Shown here piece by piece: positions 1 to 5,368 of a DNA stretch of 6,715 bases (within the stretch, counting starts at the first letter, position 1; each line of letters opens with the position of its first letter). Origin of the DNA: Candidatus Altimarinota bacterium (lineage in GTDB: Bacteria > Patescibacteriota > Gracilibacteria > UBA4473); the NCBI GenBank assembly GCA_020630245.1, contig JAHDBZ010000042.1:1-6715 (forward strand), given 5' to 3'. The notes beneath the pieces are model-generated. The model saw only the letters and a list, made by a program, of their open reading frames with translations. It was not told the DNA's origin and did no database searches. Both the position numbers and the translations under genes were made by a program.

Positions 1-10
1 GAGGCAGGTC

Positions 11-16
11 TATACT
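11..16 (+). promoter_or_regulatory. Putative -10 element for the Leu-rich leader ORF
   Basis: The hexamer TATACT matches the bacterial -10 consensus TATAAT at five of six positions. It lies 12 bases before the ATG of the small Leu-rich reading frame at 29, so transcription would start a few bases before that ATG. This resembles the short -10-to-ATG distance seen at other genes in the window. The -35 region would fall outside the window and cannot be judged. A single hexamer is weak evidence. Confidence 0.35.
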
Positions 17-28
17 GACAATCTGAAA

Positions 29-85
29 ATGTTTACTCGCACTACACAACTACTTCTCCTGCTTCTGCCTTCCTCGCAGCGGTAG
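29..85 (+). CDS. Candidate attenuation leader peptide, 18 aa, with six consecutive leucines
   Basis: The frame ATG 29 to TAG 83-85 reads MFTRTTQLLLLLLPSSQR. The codons at 50-67 are CTA CTT CTC CTG CTT CTG, six different or alternating Leu codons in a row, so the run is not a simple DNA repeat. It precedes a strong terminator hairpin (120-144), and the GC-rich end of the frame (76-82) can pair with the first arm of that hairpin. Size, repeated codons of one amino acid and position before a terminator match the plan of amino-acid leader peptides such as those of leu, trp and his operons. No Shine-Dalgarno is visible; the ATG is 12 bases after a -10-like hexamer. The alternative is that this is the C-terminal tail of a gene entering from the left, because the frame is open back to base 2. 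Function is inferred from layout only. Confidence 0.45.
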   Translation: MFTRTTQLLLLLLPSSQR

Positions 86-126
86 TTTTGTATTTGTAGT
101 AAATTAATTTCAGATATGGCCGCTGC
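76..126 (+). promoter_or_regulatory. Candidate antiterminator pairing (76-82 with 120-126)
   Basis: GCAGCGG at 76-82 is exactly complementary to CCGCTGC at 120-126, giving seven Watson-Crick pairs, with a possible further G-U pair between 83 and 119. The arm at 120-125 is also the left arm of the terminator, so the two structures are mutually exclusive. The 76-82 segment covers the last codons of the Leu-rich frame. A ribosome paused on the Leu codons at 50-67 would largely leave it free, whereas one at the stop codon would cover it. This is the region 2:3 versus 3:4 logic of classical attenuators. It is inference from complementarity and has not been folded by computation. Confidence 0.45.
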
Positions 127-144
127 TAACCCAGCGGTTTTTTT
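119..144 (+). terminator. Rho-independent terminator / attenuator hairpin
   Basis: CCGCTG (120-125) and CAGCGG (132-137) form a perfect six-pair GC-rich stem around a six-base loop, extendable by a G-U pair (119/138), followed at once by seven T (138-144) and more T-rich sequence. This is a textbook plus-strand intrinsic terminator. It ends 22 bases before the ATG of the next gene, so it either ends an upstream transcript or controls read-through into that gene. No A-tract flanks the other side, so it is not bidirectional. It also argues against starting the next gene at the ATG at 116, which would translate through the hairpin. Confidence 0.78.
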
Positions 145-166
145 GTGTTTTTTAATTTTTTACACC

Positions 167-1075
167 ATGAGTAACTTAGAAGTTACCGATTACGGCCCCC
201 AAAATGGGGGATCTCCCAACATTTTTATTCTTAACGCACATGGAGCCTGTGACCTGCAGAATCCGCTCGGAAATTCTAAACTCAGTGACCGCTGGAAGGA
301 GGCATTTTTACAAAATGTGGCAGTTGTAGGTCATGGGATCAATGCTGATTTTGTCCTTGAGTCATATTTAAGGATTGAGCAAGACAGAGGTATAAATGAA
401 TATGTAGAGAGTCTGGCAAAAAGAATAACCCAGGTCTTCCCGGATTTTTGGGTAAAAACCGCTCAGATCAAGCACAACAGAGGCGCTTTGGACGGAAATC
501 GTGTCGGAGAAGCCGCGGTCATTCAATCAATTCCGCATACGGATCGAGAACTCTATCAAGATTTATTGAATCACAATGACAAGACTCAGGCTGAGATACA
601 AGCAATAATGCAGGGGCTTGAGCCGAAATCTTTATTGATATTGCCTCACAGCATGAACGGCAGCCCTGAGCGTAACAATCCGCTGAATCACAGAAAAATA
701 CCGGAATATATATTGGGCTCGATTAGCAATAATGGACCGAAGCGGCATGACTGCGTGATTAACTCTAATAGTGATGGGGAAATCCCTGGTCGAAAGTTCT
801 ATGGGGACCTCGATTTGTCACAAAAGTTTGTCACGGAATTGAAAAAGTTTGGTAGGCAGGTGGTGGCAAATAGGCCGTACAATTTTTCGGTACCAGACGT
901 TTCTGCTGAAGGCTTGATGGTCCAGCACCCGCGTTCGTTACTGTTTGAGATTTTGAAGCCACATCTACTAGAGAATCCTAAGTATGCCTATTCTGATGTA
1001 TCGGCAAAAAGGGTAGATGACTACGCTCGAGCCACCGTTAGAGCGATTGACCAGTATTTCTCTGAAAAAATTTAG
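167..1075 (+). CDS. N-formylglutamate amidohydrolase-like protein
   Basis: The 302-aa product resembles the N-formylglutamate amidohydrolase (FGase, HutG-type) family, metal-dependent hydrolases that remove formyl or related acyl groups from amino acids. Points of resemblance are an early NAHGA segment (23-27) after a hydrophobic strand, HNRGALDGNR (103-112) in place of the family's strand ending in DLNR, LPHSMNG (160-166) in place of the HS segment, NRPY (235-238), FEI (260-262), and an ending helix starting near AKRVDDYA. Candidate metal ligands are His25, His161 and acidic residues such as Glu261. The start at 167 is chosen over an in-frame ATG at 116 because the latter would include a terminator hairpin and a Phe-rich stretch encoded by its T-tract. 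No Shine-Dalgarno is present; TTTAAT at 151-156 is a possible -10 for near-leaderless transcription. Its TAG overlaps the stop of the convergent neighbour. The substrate is not predictable, and a distant relative of the family is possible. Confidence 0.6.
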   Translation: MSNLEVTDYGPQNGGSPNIFILNAHGACDLQNPLGNSKLSDRWKEAFLQNVAVVGHGINADFVLESYLRIEQDRGINEYVESLAKRITQVFPDFWVKTAQIKHNRGALDGNRVGEAAVIQSIPHTDRELYQDLLNHNDKTQAEIQAIMQGLEPKSLLILPHSMNGSPERNNPLNHRKIPEYILGSISNNGPKRHDCVINSNSDGEIPGRKFYGDLDLSQKFVTELKKFGRQVVANRPYNFSVPDVSAEGLMVQHPRSLLFEILKPHLLENPKYAYSDVSAKRVDDYARATVRAIDQYFSEKI

Positions 1076-2715
1076 CGGTAACAACTGTCACACAGGATTG
1101 TTTCTACGCGCTCCGGGCCATAGGTCGTCTGGAGCGCGGTGTGGCACTCAGCGCAATGCCTTTCAAAGAGTCGTCGCCGATTGCGCAGATCATCTCGGAG
1201 ACGGTGGCGCTCCATAGGACAGAGCGTCGGGATGGGGAGGTTGTGAGTTTTGTAAAAATTATACTCTGACTGCAGGATGCGGTAGTTCTTGTTGGTCGAT
1301 TGACAATTGAGAATCTGATCACAGATCGTTAGGTCAGCGTCTTTAATCGAATCAGGCGTAGCGTGACTGGGGCCGTCGTATTTTTCTTCGGGAATAGGAG
1401 CCCATTTAAATCCCTGATCGAGGGCTTCTGATCGTAGTAATGGATAATACTCTTGGGCAACGGTTTCGTTATATCCGAAAGGGGACAGTTCTTTTGGGAA
1501 ATAGTGACTATATTCACCAGTTTCACCCATATGATCGATGATTTTATCTCTGAGCTGGAAGTATTCTGTTTCGCTGTATTGTTTATTGAGGATGCAATAC
1601 TGGGCGTTGCGCAGTCCTATGCAACCAAACAAGTCATAAGAATGATTCAGGCAGCATTTACTGTAATAGATCCGGCCACAGCGATGCCAGACTTGCTCTG
1701 AGAAATAAACGTTTTCGGCCTTACCGCCGATTTCCATTACTTGGTAACAACTATCAACTCCATTCCGTGAGCCAAAGGTATCCATGTCATGGGTATTTTT
1801 TACATTACGAGACTCGGTGACGTAGCGACAGTTTTGGCTATCGACCAGGAAGTAACAGTCCTGACAGTTTTGGCAGTTGTAGAGATAATCACCGGTTGAA
1901 CTTTGATTCTCAAAACCATTGCAGTGTGGATGCGGTTGAGTTTCAAAAAATTCTTGAGCCACTTGCCTTTGGTTTTGTATTCCGGACGTAGTTTCTAATC
2001 CCAGAGTCATTAATTTTGCAAAGTATTCTTCCTGGTTCAGTGGTTGGTTGTAAAAGTAAAATTCTTTGTCCTGTAAATTAATAGAGCCAAAGCAATGTCG
2101 ACAGTTTTTGCAGTTTTTGAGGAAATAGCTGTGGTGACAATCTGTACAGTTTTCGCTGTATTTGAGATTGGTGCAATCCAGGCAAGAGACGCAGCCGTAG
2201 CAGTCCTGGCACCTTTCTAGGTAATCACAATCCAGGCAGCGTTGAGAGTCGGTAATATGCCAGCAATAGGCACAATCCTCGGTGTAATCGGCCTCAAAGA
2301 TCATGTAGGCATTTTTGTTTTGTCCGGCTTGGTTTACGTAGGGAGAGTTAACGTTGTCAAAAGCCGAACGGGCTACTTGTGGCACCGCTAGTAAGAGTTC
2401 GCCAAATTGCTCAAAAAAAGGTCGACTGAAATCAAAATCACGTCCGTAATCCATCGGATTCCATTGATCAGAAATCCAATAATCATAGTCATAAACGGTA
2501 TATGGTGATTCTGGTGCGAAGACAGATAGGACACGTTCGCCCGTACCATCACAATTTCTCCAGTAGAGATGACTTTCATTGCGCCAGGCCAATCGCTGGC
2601 GTTGTCTCTCAGTAGGACAAATATCGGGTATGGGAAATCCGGCTTGCTCGTAAAAACGCTGGTCGGACTCCGTAACGGTAAACTTTTGTCCCGACAGCGC
2701 GCAGATTTTCTCCAT
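1072..2715 (-). CDS. Cys-rich repeat protein with terminal zinc-ribbon-like modules (CPR-type)
   Basis: The 547-residue protein has 35 cysteines (6.4%), mostly in CxxC pairs. In order: an N-terminal module (about 5-61) with FYEQAGFPIP and CPTER; a Tyr/Asp-rich stretch (70-145); a first Cys array (148-208); a charged segment with EEYF; a second, sparser Cys array (281-374), again followed by a segment with TEYF; a Pro/Tyr-rich linker; and a C-terminal module (about 482-547) that repeats the first (FYKTHNLPIP, CPMER) and ends in a CxxC-17-CxxC zinc ribbon (Cys521, 524, 542, 545). No signal peptide or membrane segment is visible, so it is probably cytoplasmic. Zn2+ (or Fe-S) binding is inferred; nucleic-acid or protein binding is a guess. 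Such proteins are typical of Patescibacteria, sometimes carrying uninformative auto-annotations. The ATG at 2715 follows TATATT by seven bases and an AAAGG by 13. It is divergent from trpS. Confidence 0.9.
   Translation of the reverse strand: MEKICALSGQKFTVTESDQRFYEQAGFPIPDICPTERQRQRLAWRNESHLYWRNCDGTGERVLSVFAPESPYTVYDYDYWISDQWNPMDYGRDFDFSRPFFEQFGELLLAVPQVARSAFDNVNSPYVNQAGQNKNAYMIFEADYTEDCAYCWHITDSQRCLDCDYLERCQDCYGCVSCLDCTNLKYSENCTDCHHSYFLKNCKNCRHCFGSINLQDKEFYFYNQPLNQEEYFAKLMTLGLETTSGIQNQRQVAQEFFETQPHPHCNGFENQSSTGDYLYNCQNCQDCYFLVDSQNCRYVTESRNVKNTHDMDTFGSRNGVDSCYQVMEIGGKAENVYFSEQVWHRCGRIYYSKCCLNHSYDLFGCIGLRNAQYCILNKQYSETEYFQLRDKIIDHMGETGEYSHYFPKELSPFGYNETVAQEYYPLLRSEALDQGFKWAPIPEEKYDGPSHATPDSIKDADLTICDQILNCQSTNKNYRILQSEYNFYKTHNLPIPTLCPMERHRLRDDLRNRRRLFERHCAECHTALQTTYGPERVETILCDSCYR
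2092..2274 (-). repeat. Region encoding 12-residue CxxC protein repeats (residues 148-208)
   Basis: The 14 cysteines of this segment lie at 148, 151, 160, 163, 169, 172, 175, 178, 181, 190, 193, 202, 205 and 208, all in the same residue register modulo three. CxxC pairs recur every 12 residues in two interleaved phases (148/160/172 and 178/190/202). The unit is approximately C-x-D/N-C followed by eight residues, often ending in Asn or Asp. The second array (Cys281, 284, 287, 296) shows the same spacings. A solenoid-like fold with stacked metal-binding corners is an inference. Confidence 0.75.
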
Positions 2716-2809
2716 GTGACAAAATATACCTTTAAAGGTTTTTTAATCATAAATCAACATTTTGGTTTTCGTTTCGCCAAAGAAAAGAAGTTCAGTATCA
2801 TGGTGCGCG
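2716..2809 (+). promoter_or_regulatory. Divergent promoter region with 12-bp palindrome
   Basis: This 94-bp spacer separates two divergent genes and must hold both promoters. ACCTTTAAAGGT at 2728-2739 is a perfect 12-bp palindrome. Read on the minus strand, TATATT begins immediately after its AAAGG, seven bases before the ATG of the Cys-rich gene, so a bound protein there would overlap that -10 site. For trpS, TATCAT at 2796-2801 lies eight bases before the ATG at 2810. Neither has a convincing -35 at 17 bp. The palindrome is seen directly; the operator role is inferred. Confidence 0.45.
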
Positions 2810-3790
2810 ATGACACGAATCCTAACCGGCATGCAATCGAGTGGTAATTCTCATATCGGGAATTGGTTTGGGATGATGAAGCAGGCTAAAGAGCTGCAAG
2901 GCAGTGGTAACGAGTGTCTTTATTTTGTGGCAGATCTGCATAGCTTCACCAGTAAACAGGATCCTGAGCTTTTTGCGGCCAATCAGGCCGCTGGTGTGCT
3001 GGACTGGCTTGCCTTGGTTATTGATCCTCAAAAATCAATCTTCTACCGCCAATCAGATATCCGCGCTCACACGGAACTGCTGTGGTATTTCTCCTGTCTT
3101 ACGCCTATGGGACTGATGGAACGCGCTCATTCATTCAAAGATAAAACGGCGAAAGGACTAGAGGCTAACGTTGGTCTCTTTACCTATCCGATACTCATGG
3201 CGACTGATATCCTACTTTATGATGCTGAAGTCGTACCGGTCGGAAAAGATCAAAAACAACACGTAGAAATGGCCCGCGACATCGCGCAGAAATTTAATCA
3301 TCACTTTGGCGAGACTTTTGTGTTGCCAGAAGCACAGATAAAGGAGGCCGTTCAAACGATTCCTGGTCTCGACGGGGCCAAAATGTCTAAATCCTATGGA
3401 AACACGATAGAAGTCTTTGCTGACGAAAAGACCATGAAAAAGAAAATCATGTCGATTAAGACTGAATCAGTGGATCTCGGAGATCCGATCGATCCAGACA
3501 CCTGTAATGTCATGGCCCTGCATCGTTTATTTGAGAATCCAAACCTTAAAAACCTCGAAGATCAGTACCGTAATGGAGATATTGGTTTCGGAGATAGCAA
3601 GAAACAACTCTTTGAACTCGTCTGGGATTACTTCGCAGATGCTCGCGCCAAAAGGGCTGAATTAGCTTCAAAGCCTGATCTAGTAGAAGATATCCTTCGG
3701 TCTGGAGCACAGAAAGCAAACGCTATCGCAGAAGCGAAGCTGGAACTGGTTCGTAGCCGGTTTGGGCTGAGTGGAAAACACTTAGTTTAG
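2810..3790 (+). CDS. trpS: Tryptophanyl-tRNA synthetase
   Basis: TrpS is the class Ic aminoacyl-tRNA synthetase that charges tRNA-Trp in the cytoplasm. The product is 326 aa, the normal bacterial length (about 325-335). It starts with the family N-terminus MTRILTGMQSSG, then the HIGH-class signature as HIGN (15-18), PILMATDILLYDAEVVPVGKD (127-147, the tryptophan/ATP pocket segment), the QKQHVEMARDIA helix (148-159) and KMSKS (191-195), followed by the C-terminal helical domain ending near LVRSRFGL. The ATG at 2810 is chosen because upstream in-frame residues (from 2762) do not belong to the family and an ATG at 2800 is in another frame. No Shine-Dalgarno is within the normal distance, although TATCAT lies eight bases upstream, suggesting a near-leaderless message. 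It stands alone, divergent from the Cys-rich gene. No frameshift or missing motif is seen. Confidence 0.97.
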   Translation: MTRILTGMQSSGNSHIGNWFGMMKQAKELQGSGNECLYFVADLHSFTSKQDPELFAANQAAGVLDWLALVIDPQKSIFYRQSDIRAHTELLWYFSCLTPMGLMERAHSFKDKTAKGLEANVGLFTYPILMATDILLYDAEVVPVGKDQKQHVEMARDIAQKFNHHFGETFVLPEAQIKEAVQTIPGLDGAKMSKSYGNTIEVFADEKTMKKKIMSIKTESVDLGDPIDPDTCNVMALHRLFENPNLKNLEDQYRNGDIGFGDSKKQLFELVWDYFADARAKRAELASKPDLVEDILRSGAQKANAIAEAKLELVRSRFGLSGKHLV

Positions 3791-3923
3791 TGGATTAGAA
3801 GCTTGGGGTTTTAGTGTTTTAAGTTTTATATAAAAACTACACGTCGTAGAGTCGACAACGTCACCCTCTTGCCAAGAAAGCCTTTTTTGATTACAATCGC
3901 CCGATTTATTGATATTTTGTTGG
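3791..3923 (+). promoter_or_regulatory. Intergenic spacer with putative sortase promoter
   Basis: This 133-bp gene-free stretch holds a plausible promoter at its right end: TTGATT (3887-3892), an 18-base spacer, then GATATT (3911-3916), seven bases before the ATG at 3924. ATATTTTGT (3912-3920) three bases before the ATG is identical in sequence and distance to the element before the Cys-rich gene on the minus strand. Its left part is AT-rich with a weak AT hairpin (AGTTTT/AAAACT around 3822-3838). No convincing intrinsic terminator for trpS is visible. Confidence 0.45.
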
Positions 3924-4694
3924 ATGCATAATCAATCACAATTCGCTTTCGGAAAACTAAAACGCAGACGACCGCTGTGGGTAGATATGATGATCTTTGT
4001 TGGGATCGTTTTTATGGTCTGGGGAGCGACGCACATCTTTATGAACCGGAGTGCTTTCTCTCAGATTGCGGAGTTTAAATACGAAACGCTTAAGGCGAGC
4101 CTCTTTACCGAAGAAGCGGCCGCTATTGAAGCCGTACAACCAAAGCTTGAGAAACTACAACCGGTGAAGCGTAATCGAGTTTCACTGACAACGAAAAATC
4201 TCAAACCAAAGAATCAAGCCAAAGAAGTTTTCTCTCGAATGGCAATCTATCCATCTGATAATCGCCTCTATATTCCACGAATCAAGAAGAATGTGCCACT
4301 AATCTCAGTGCCAGGTCATCAAAACTGGAATCAGCTGGAACAGTTTATTCAAGCCGGCCTGCAAGACGGAGTAGTAGTTCATCCAGTGTCTCATGCCCCC
4401 GGGAACTACGGAAACTTCTTCCTGACCGGACATTCGTCGTATTATGACTGGGATCCAGGGAGATTTAAGGACGTCTTTGCCTTGCTACACGAAGTGGAAG
4501 TAGGGGATACAGTTGAGGTTTACTGGGAAGGTAAAAAATACGAATACCTGATTAGACTTTCAGAAATCGTACCACCGACAGCCGTAGAGGTTCTCAACCA
4601 GCCAAAAGATCGCTCGATCATGACGCTAATGACTTGTACACCAGTTGGGACCAATAAAAATCGTCTGATTCTGACGGCGGAACTGCAGAATTAG
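3924..4694 (+). CDS. Sortase family transpeptidase, membrane-anchored
   Basis: Sortases cleave a sorting motif in surface proteins and transfer them to an amino acceptor at the cell envelope. The 256-aa product has a basic N-terminus (KLKRRR, 11-16), one membrane segment (about 17-39), a charged linker (about 41-105) and a C-terminal sortase domain. The catalytic triad is visible: His170 in FLTGHSSYY, Cys238 in TLMTC, Arg247 in NKNRLIL. PVSHAPGNYGN (154-164) matches the P-G-GN stretch before the catalytic His. The topology is N-in with an external catalytic domain. ATG 3924 is preferred over the TTG at 3909 because a GATATT -10-like hexamer overlaps the extra codons. The subclass is uncertain; the TLxTC and GHS forms recall class D/E enzymes. 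No sorting-signal substrate is encoded in the window, so this is a housekeeping-like or orphan sortase. It converges on the next gene with a 12-base gap. Confidence 0.92.
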   Translation: MHNQSQFAFGKLKRRRPLWVDMMIFVGIVFMVWGATHIFMNRSAFSQIAEFKYETLKASLFTEEAAAIEAVQPKLEKLQPVKRNRVSLTTKNLKPKNQAKEVFSRMAIYPSDNRLYIPRIKKNVPLISVPGHQNWNQLEQFIQAGLQDGVVVHPVSHAPGNYGNFFLTGHSSYYDWDPGRFKDVFALLHEVEVGDTVEVYWEGKKYEYLIRLSEIVPPTAVEVLNQPKDRSIMTLMTCTPVGTNKNRLILTAELQN

Positions 4695-4706
4695 TAATCA
4701 AAACCT

Positions 4707-5276
4707 TTAGACAATTTCGATGAGGGCCGATTTAAGGTCCTCGAATCTTTTCCAACACCGAATCGTTGCTTCATCATACAAAAAACCGGCCAACCATGAC
4801 CCTTTCCACTCCACAAAATAAAAGTCTCCAGCCGCCAGCAACTTTTCTACTTGTGGAATCGGTAGCCATTCATCACTATCTTCAGACTCCAGAAAGCTTA
4901 TCGCAAAATTTTGAGGATCGAGAAAGTCAAAGTCATCATGCCCCAGCGCTGCCAGTACTTCACTACGGAGTTGATCGCTGATGGTGTTGTCTAGGCGCTC
5001 ACCAGCGTAAACCGATAAGTTTTGCTGTACCCAGGTCTCAGCGGCGGGTTGAGTGTCGAGCACTACTGGACCAGCGATGCGCTCCCAAAGTGGTTCTTCA
5101 TCTTTTGGTTGTGTCCAATGATAGATAGCCGCTTCATATTTTTTGGGCTCGGTTGGAAGCTCATAAACGACGCCTTTGTAATTATCATTTCGTGAAACGA
5201 ATTCTGAGATACATTTAGGCGATTCTTCTGTCTTATGGGTATTTCCACAGCCGCAACCGTCATGGTGATCGTGCAT
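4707..5276 (-). CDS. Hypothetical acidic protein with His/Cys-rich N-terminus
   Basis: I do not recognise this 189-aa protein. Its first 22 residues contain His2, 4, 5 and 14 and Cys8, 10 and 22 (MHDHHDGCGCGNTH), a likely metal-binding or metal-transfer tail. The remainder is acidic and rich in aromatic residues, with no signal peptide or membrane segment: YEAAIYHWTQP (47-57), a helical middle (about 98-112), an acidic patch DDFDFLD (114-120), and a Trp-rich end (WLPIP 137-141, FVEWKGSWLAGFLYDEATI 154-172). It looks like a folded cytoplasmic domain plus a metal-chelating extension. Composition and length are coherent and the frame is long and intact, so it is probably a real gene. ATG 5276 has no Shine-Dalgarno; a weak TGGACA-16-TACTGT pair lies upstream on the minus strand. 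It is downstream of tRNA-Val on the same strand but separated by a probable terminator. Metal binding is inferred. Confidence 0.75.
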   Translation of the reverse strand: MHDHHDGCGCGNTHKTEESPKCISEFVSRNDNYKGVVYELPTEPKKYEAAIYHWTQPKDEEPLWERIAGPVVLDTQPAAETWVQQNLSVYAGERLDNTISDQLRSEVLAALGHDDFDFLDPQNFAISFLESEDSDEWLPIPQVEKLLAAGDFYFVEWKGSWLAGFLYDEATIRCWKRFEDLKSALIEIV

Positions 5277-5299
5277 TTTAGAACAACAGTAATCGAACG

Positions 5300-5316
5300 C
5301 TCTGGCTTGTCCAGAG
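5300..5316 (-). other. Hairpin in the spacer upstream of the hypothetical gene
   Basis: CTCTGG (5300-5305) and CCAGAG (5311-5316) form a perfect six-pair stem with a five-base loop; TCGA on both sides (5293-5296, 5317-5320) can add pairs across a bulge. On the minus strand it lies after the tRNA terminator and before the hypothetical gene, with no T-tract behind it, so it is not a standard terminator. It could be a leader structure or an operator-like inverted repeat. It overlaps the weak TGGACA -35 candidate. Confidence 0.4.
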
Positions 5317-5322
5317 TCGAAT

Positions 5323-5362
5323 AAAAAACCGATGTGATTCCAGACAGGCTGGAAAGTTCGGT
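5323..5362 (-). terminator. Probable rho-independent terminator of tRNA-Val
   Basis: On the minus strand, downstream of the tRNA, TTCCAG/CTGGAA (5354-5349 with 5343-5338) forms a six-pair stem with a five-base loop. An outer stem ACCGA/TCGGT (5362-5358 with 5332-5328) closes it and runs into six T (5328-5323). The interior asymmetry makes it imperfect, but position and T-tract fit termination just after the tRNA. Confidence 0.5.
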
Positions 5363-5368
5363 GTGAAA

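Noticed and set aside
116..166. Upstream in-frame ATG start for the FGase-like gene (17 extra residues, hydrophobic)
   Set aside because: These codons are the terminator hairpin and its T-tract; the hydrophobic run is a by-product of poly-T, not a signal peptide.
1453..1701. 82-codon plus-strand ORF, and other ORFs of 60-120 codons opposite the Cys-rich gene and trpS
   Set aside because: They are antisense or out-of-frame shadows of strongly supported genes, with no recognisable protein features.
2762..2809. Longer TrpS start adding 16 residues
   Set aside because: The extra residues do not resemble TrpS N-termini, and the region contains the likely promoter; family alignment favours MTRILTG at 2810.
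3822..3890. trpS terminator candidates: AT hairpin AGTTTT/AAAACT and the T-run at 3883-3888
   Set aside because: The first stem is AT-only with no T-tract after it; before the T-run only a four-pair TCTT/AAGA stem is found, not adjacent to it.
5276..5283. Shine-Dalgarno for the hypothetical minus-strand gene
   Set aside because: The bases before the ATG (TTGTTCTAAA on the minus strand) contain no GGAG-like motif.
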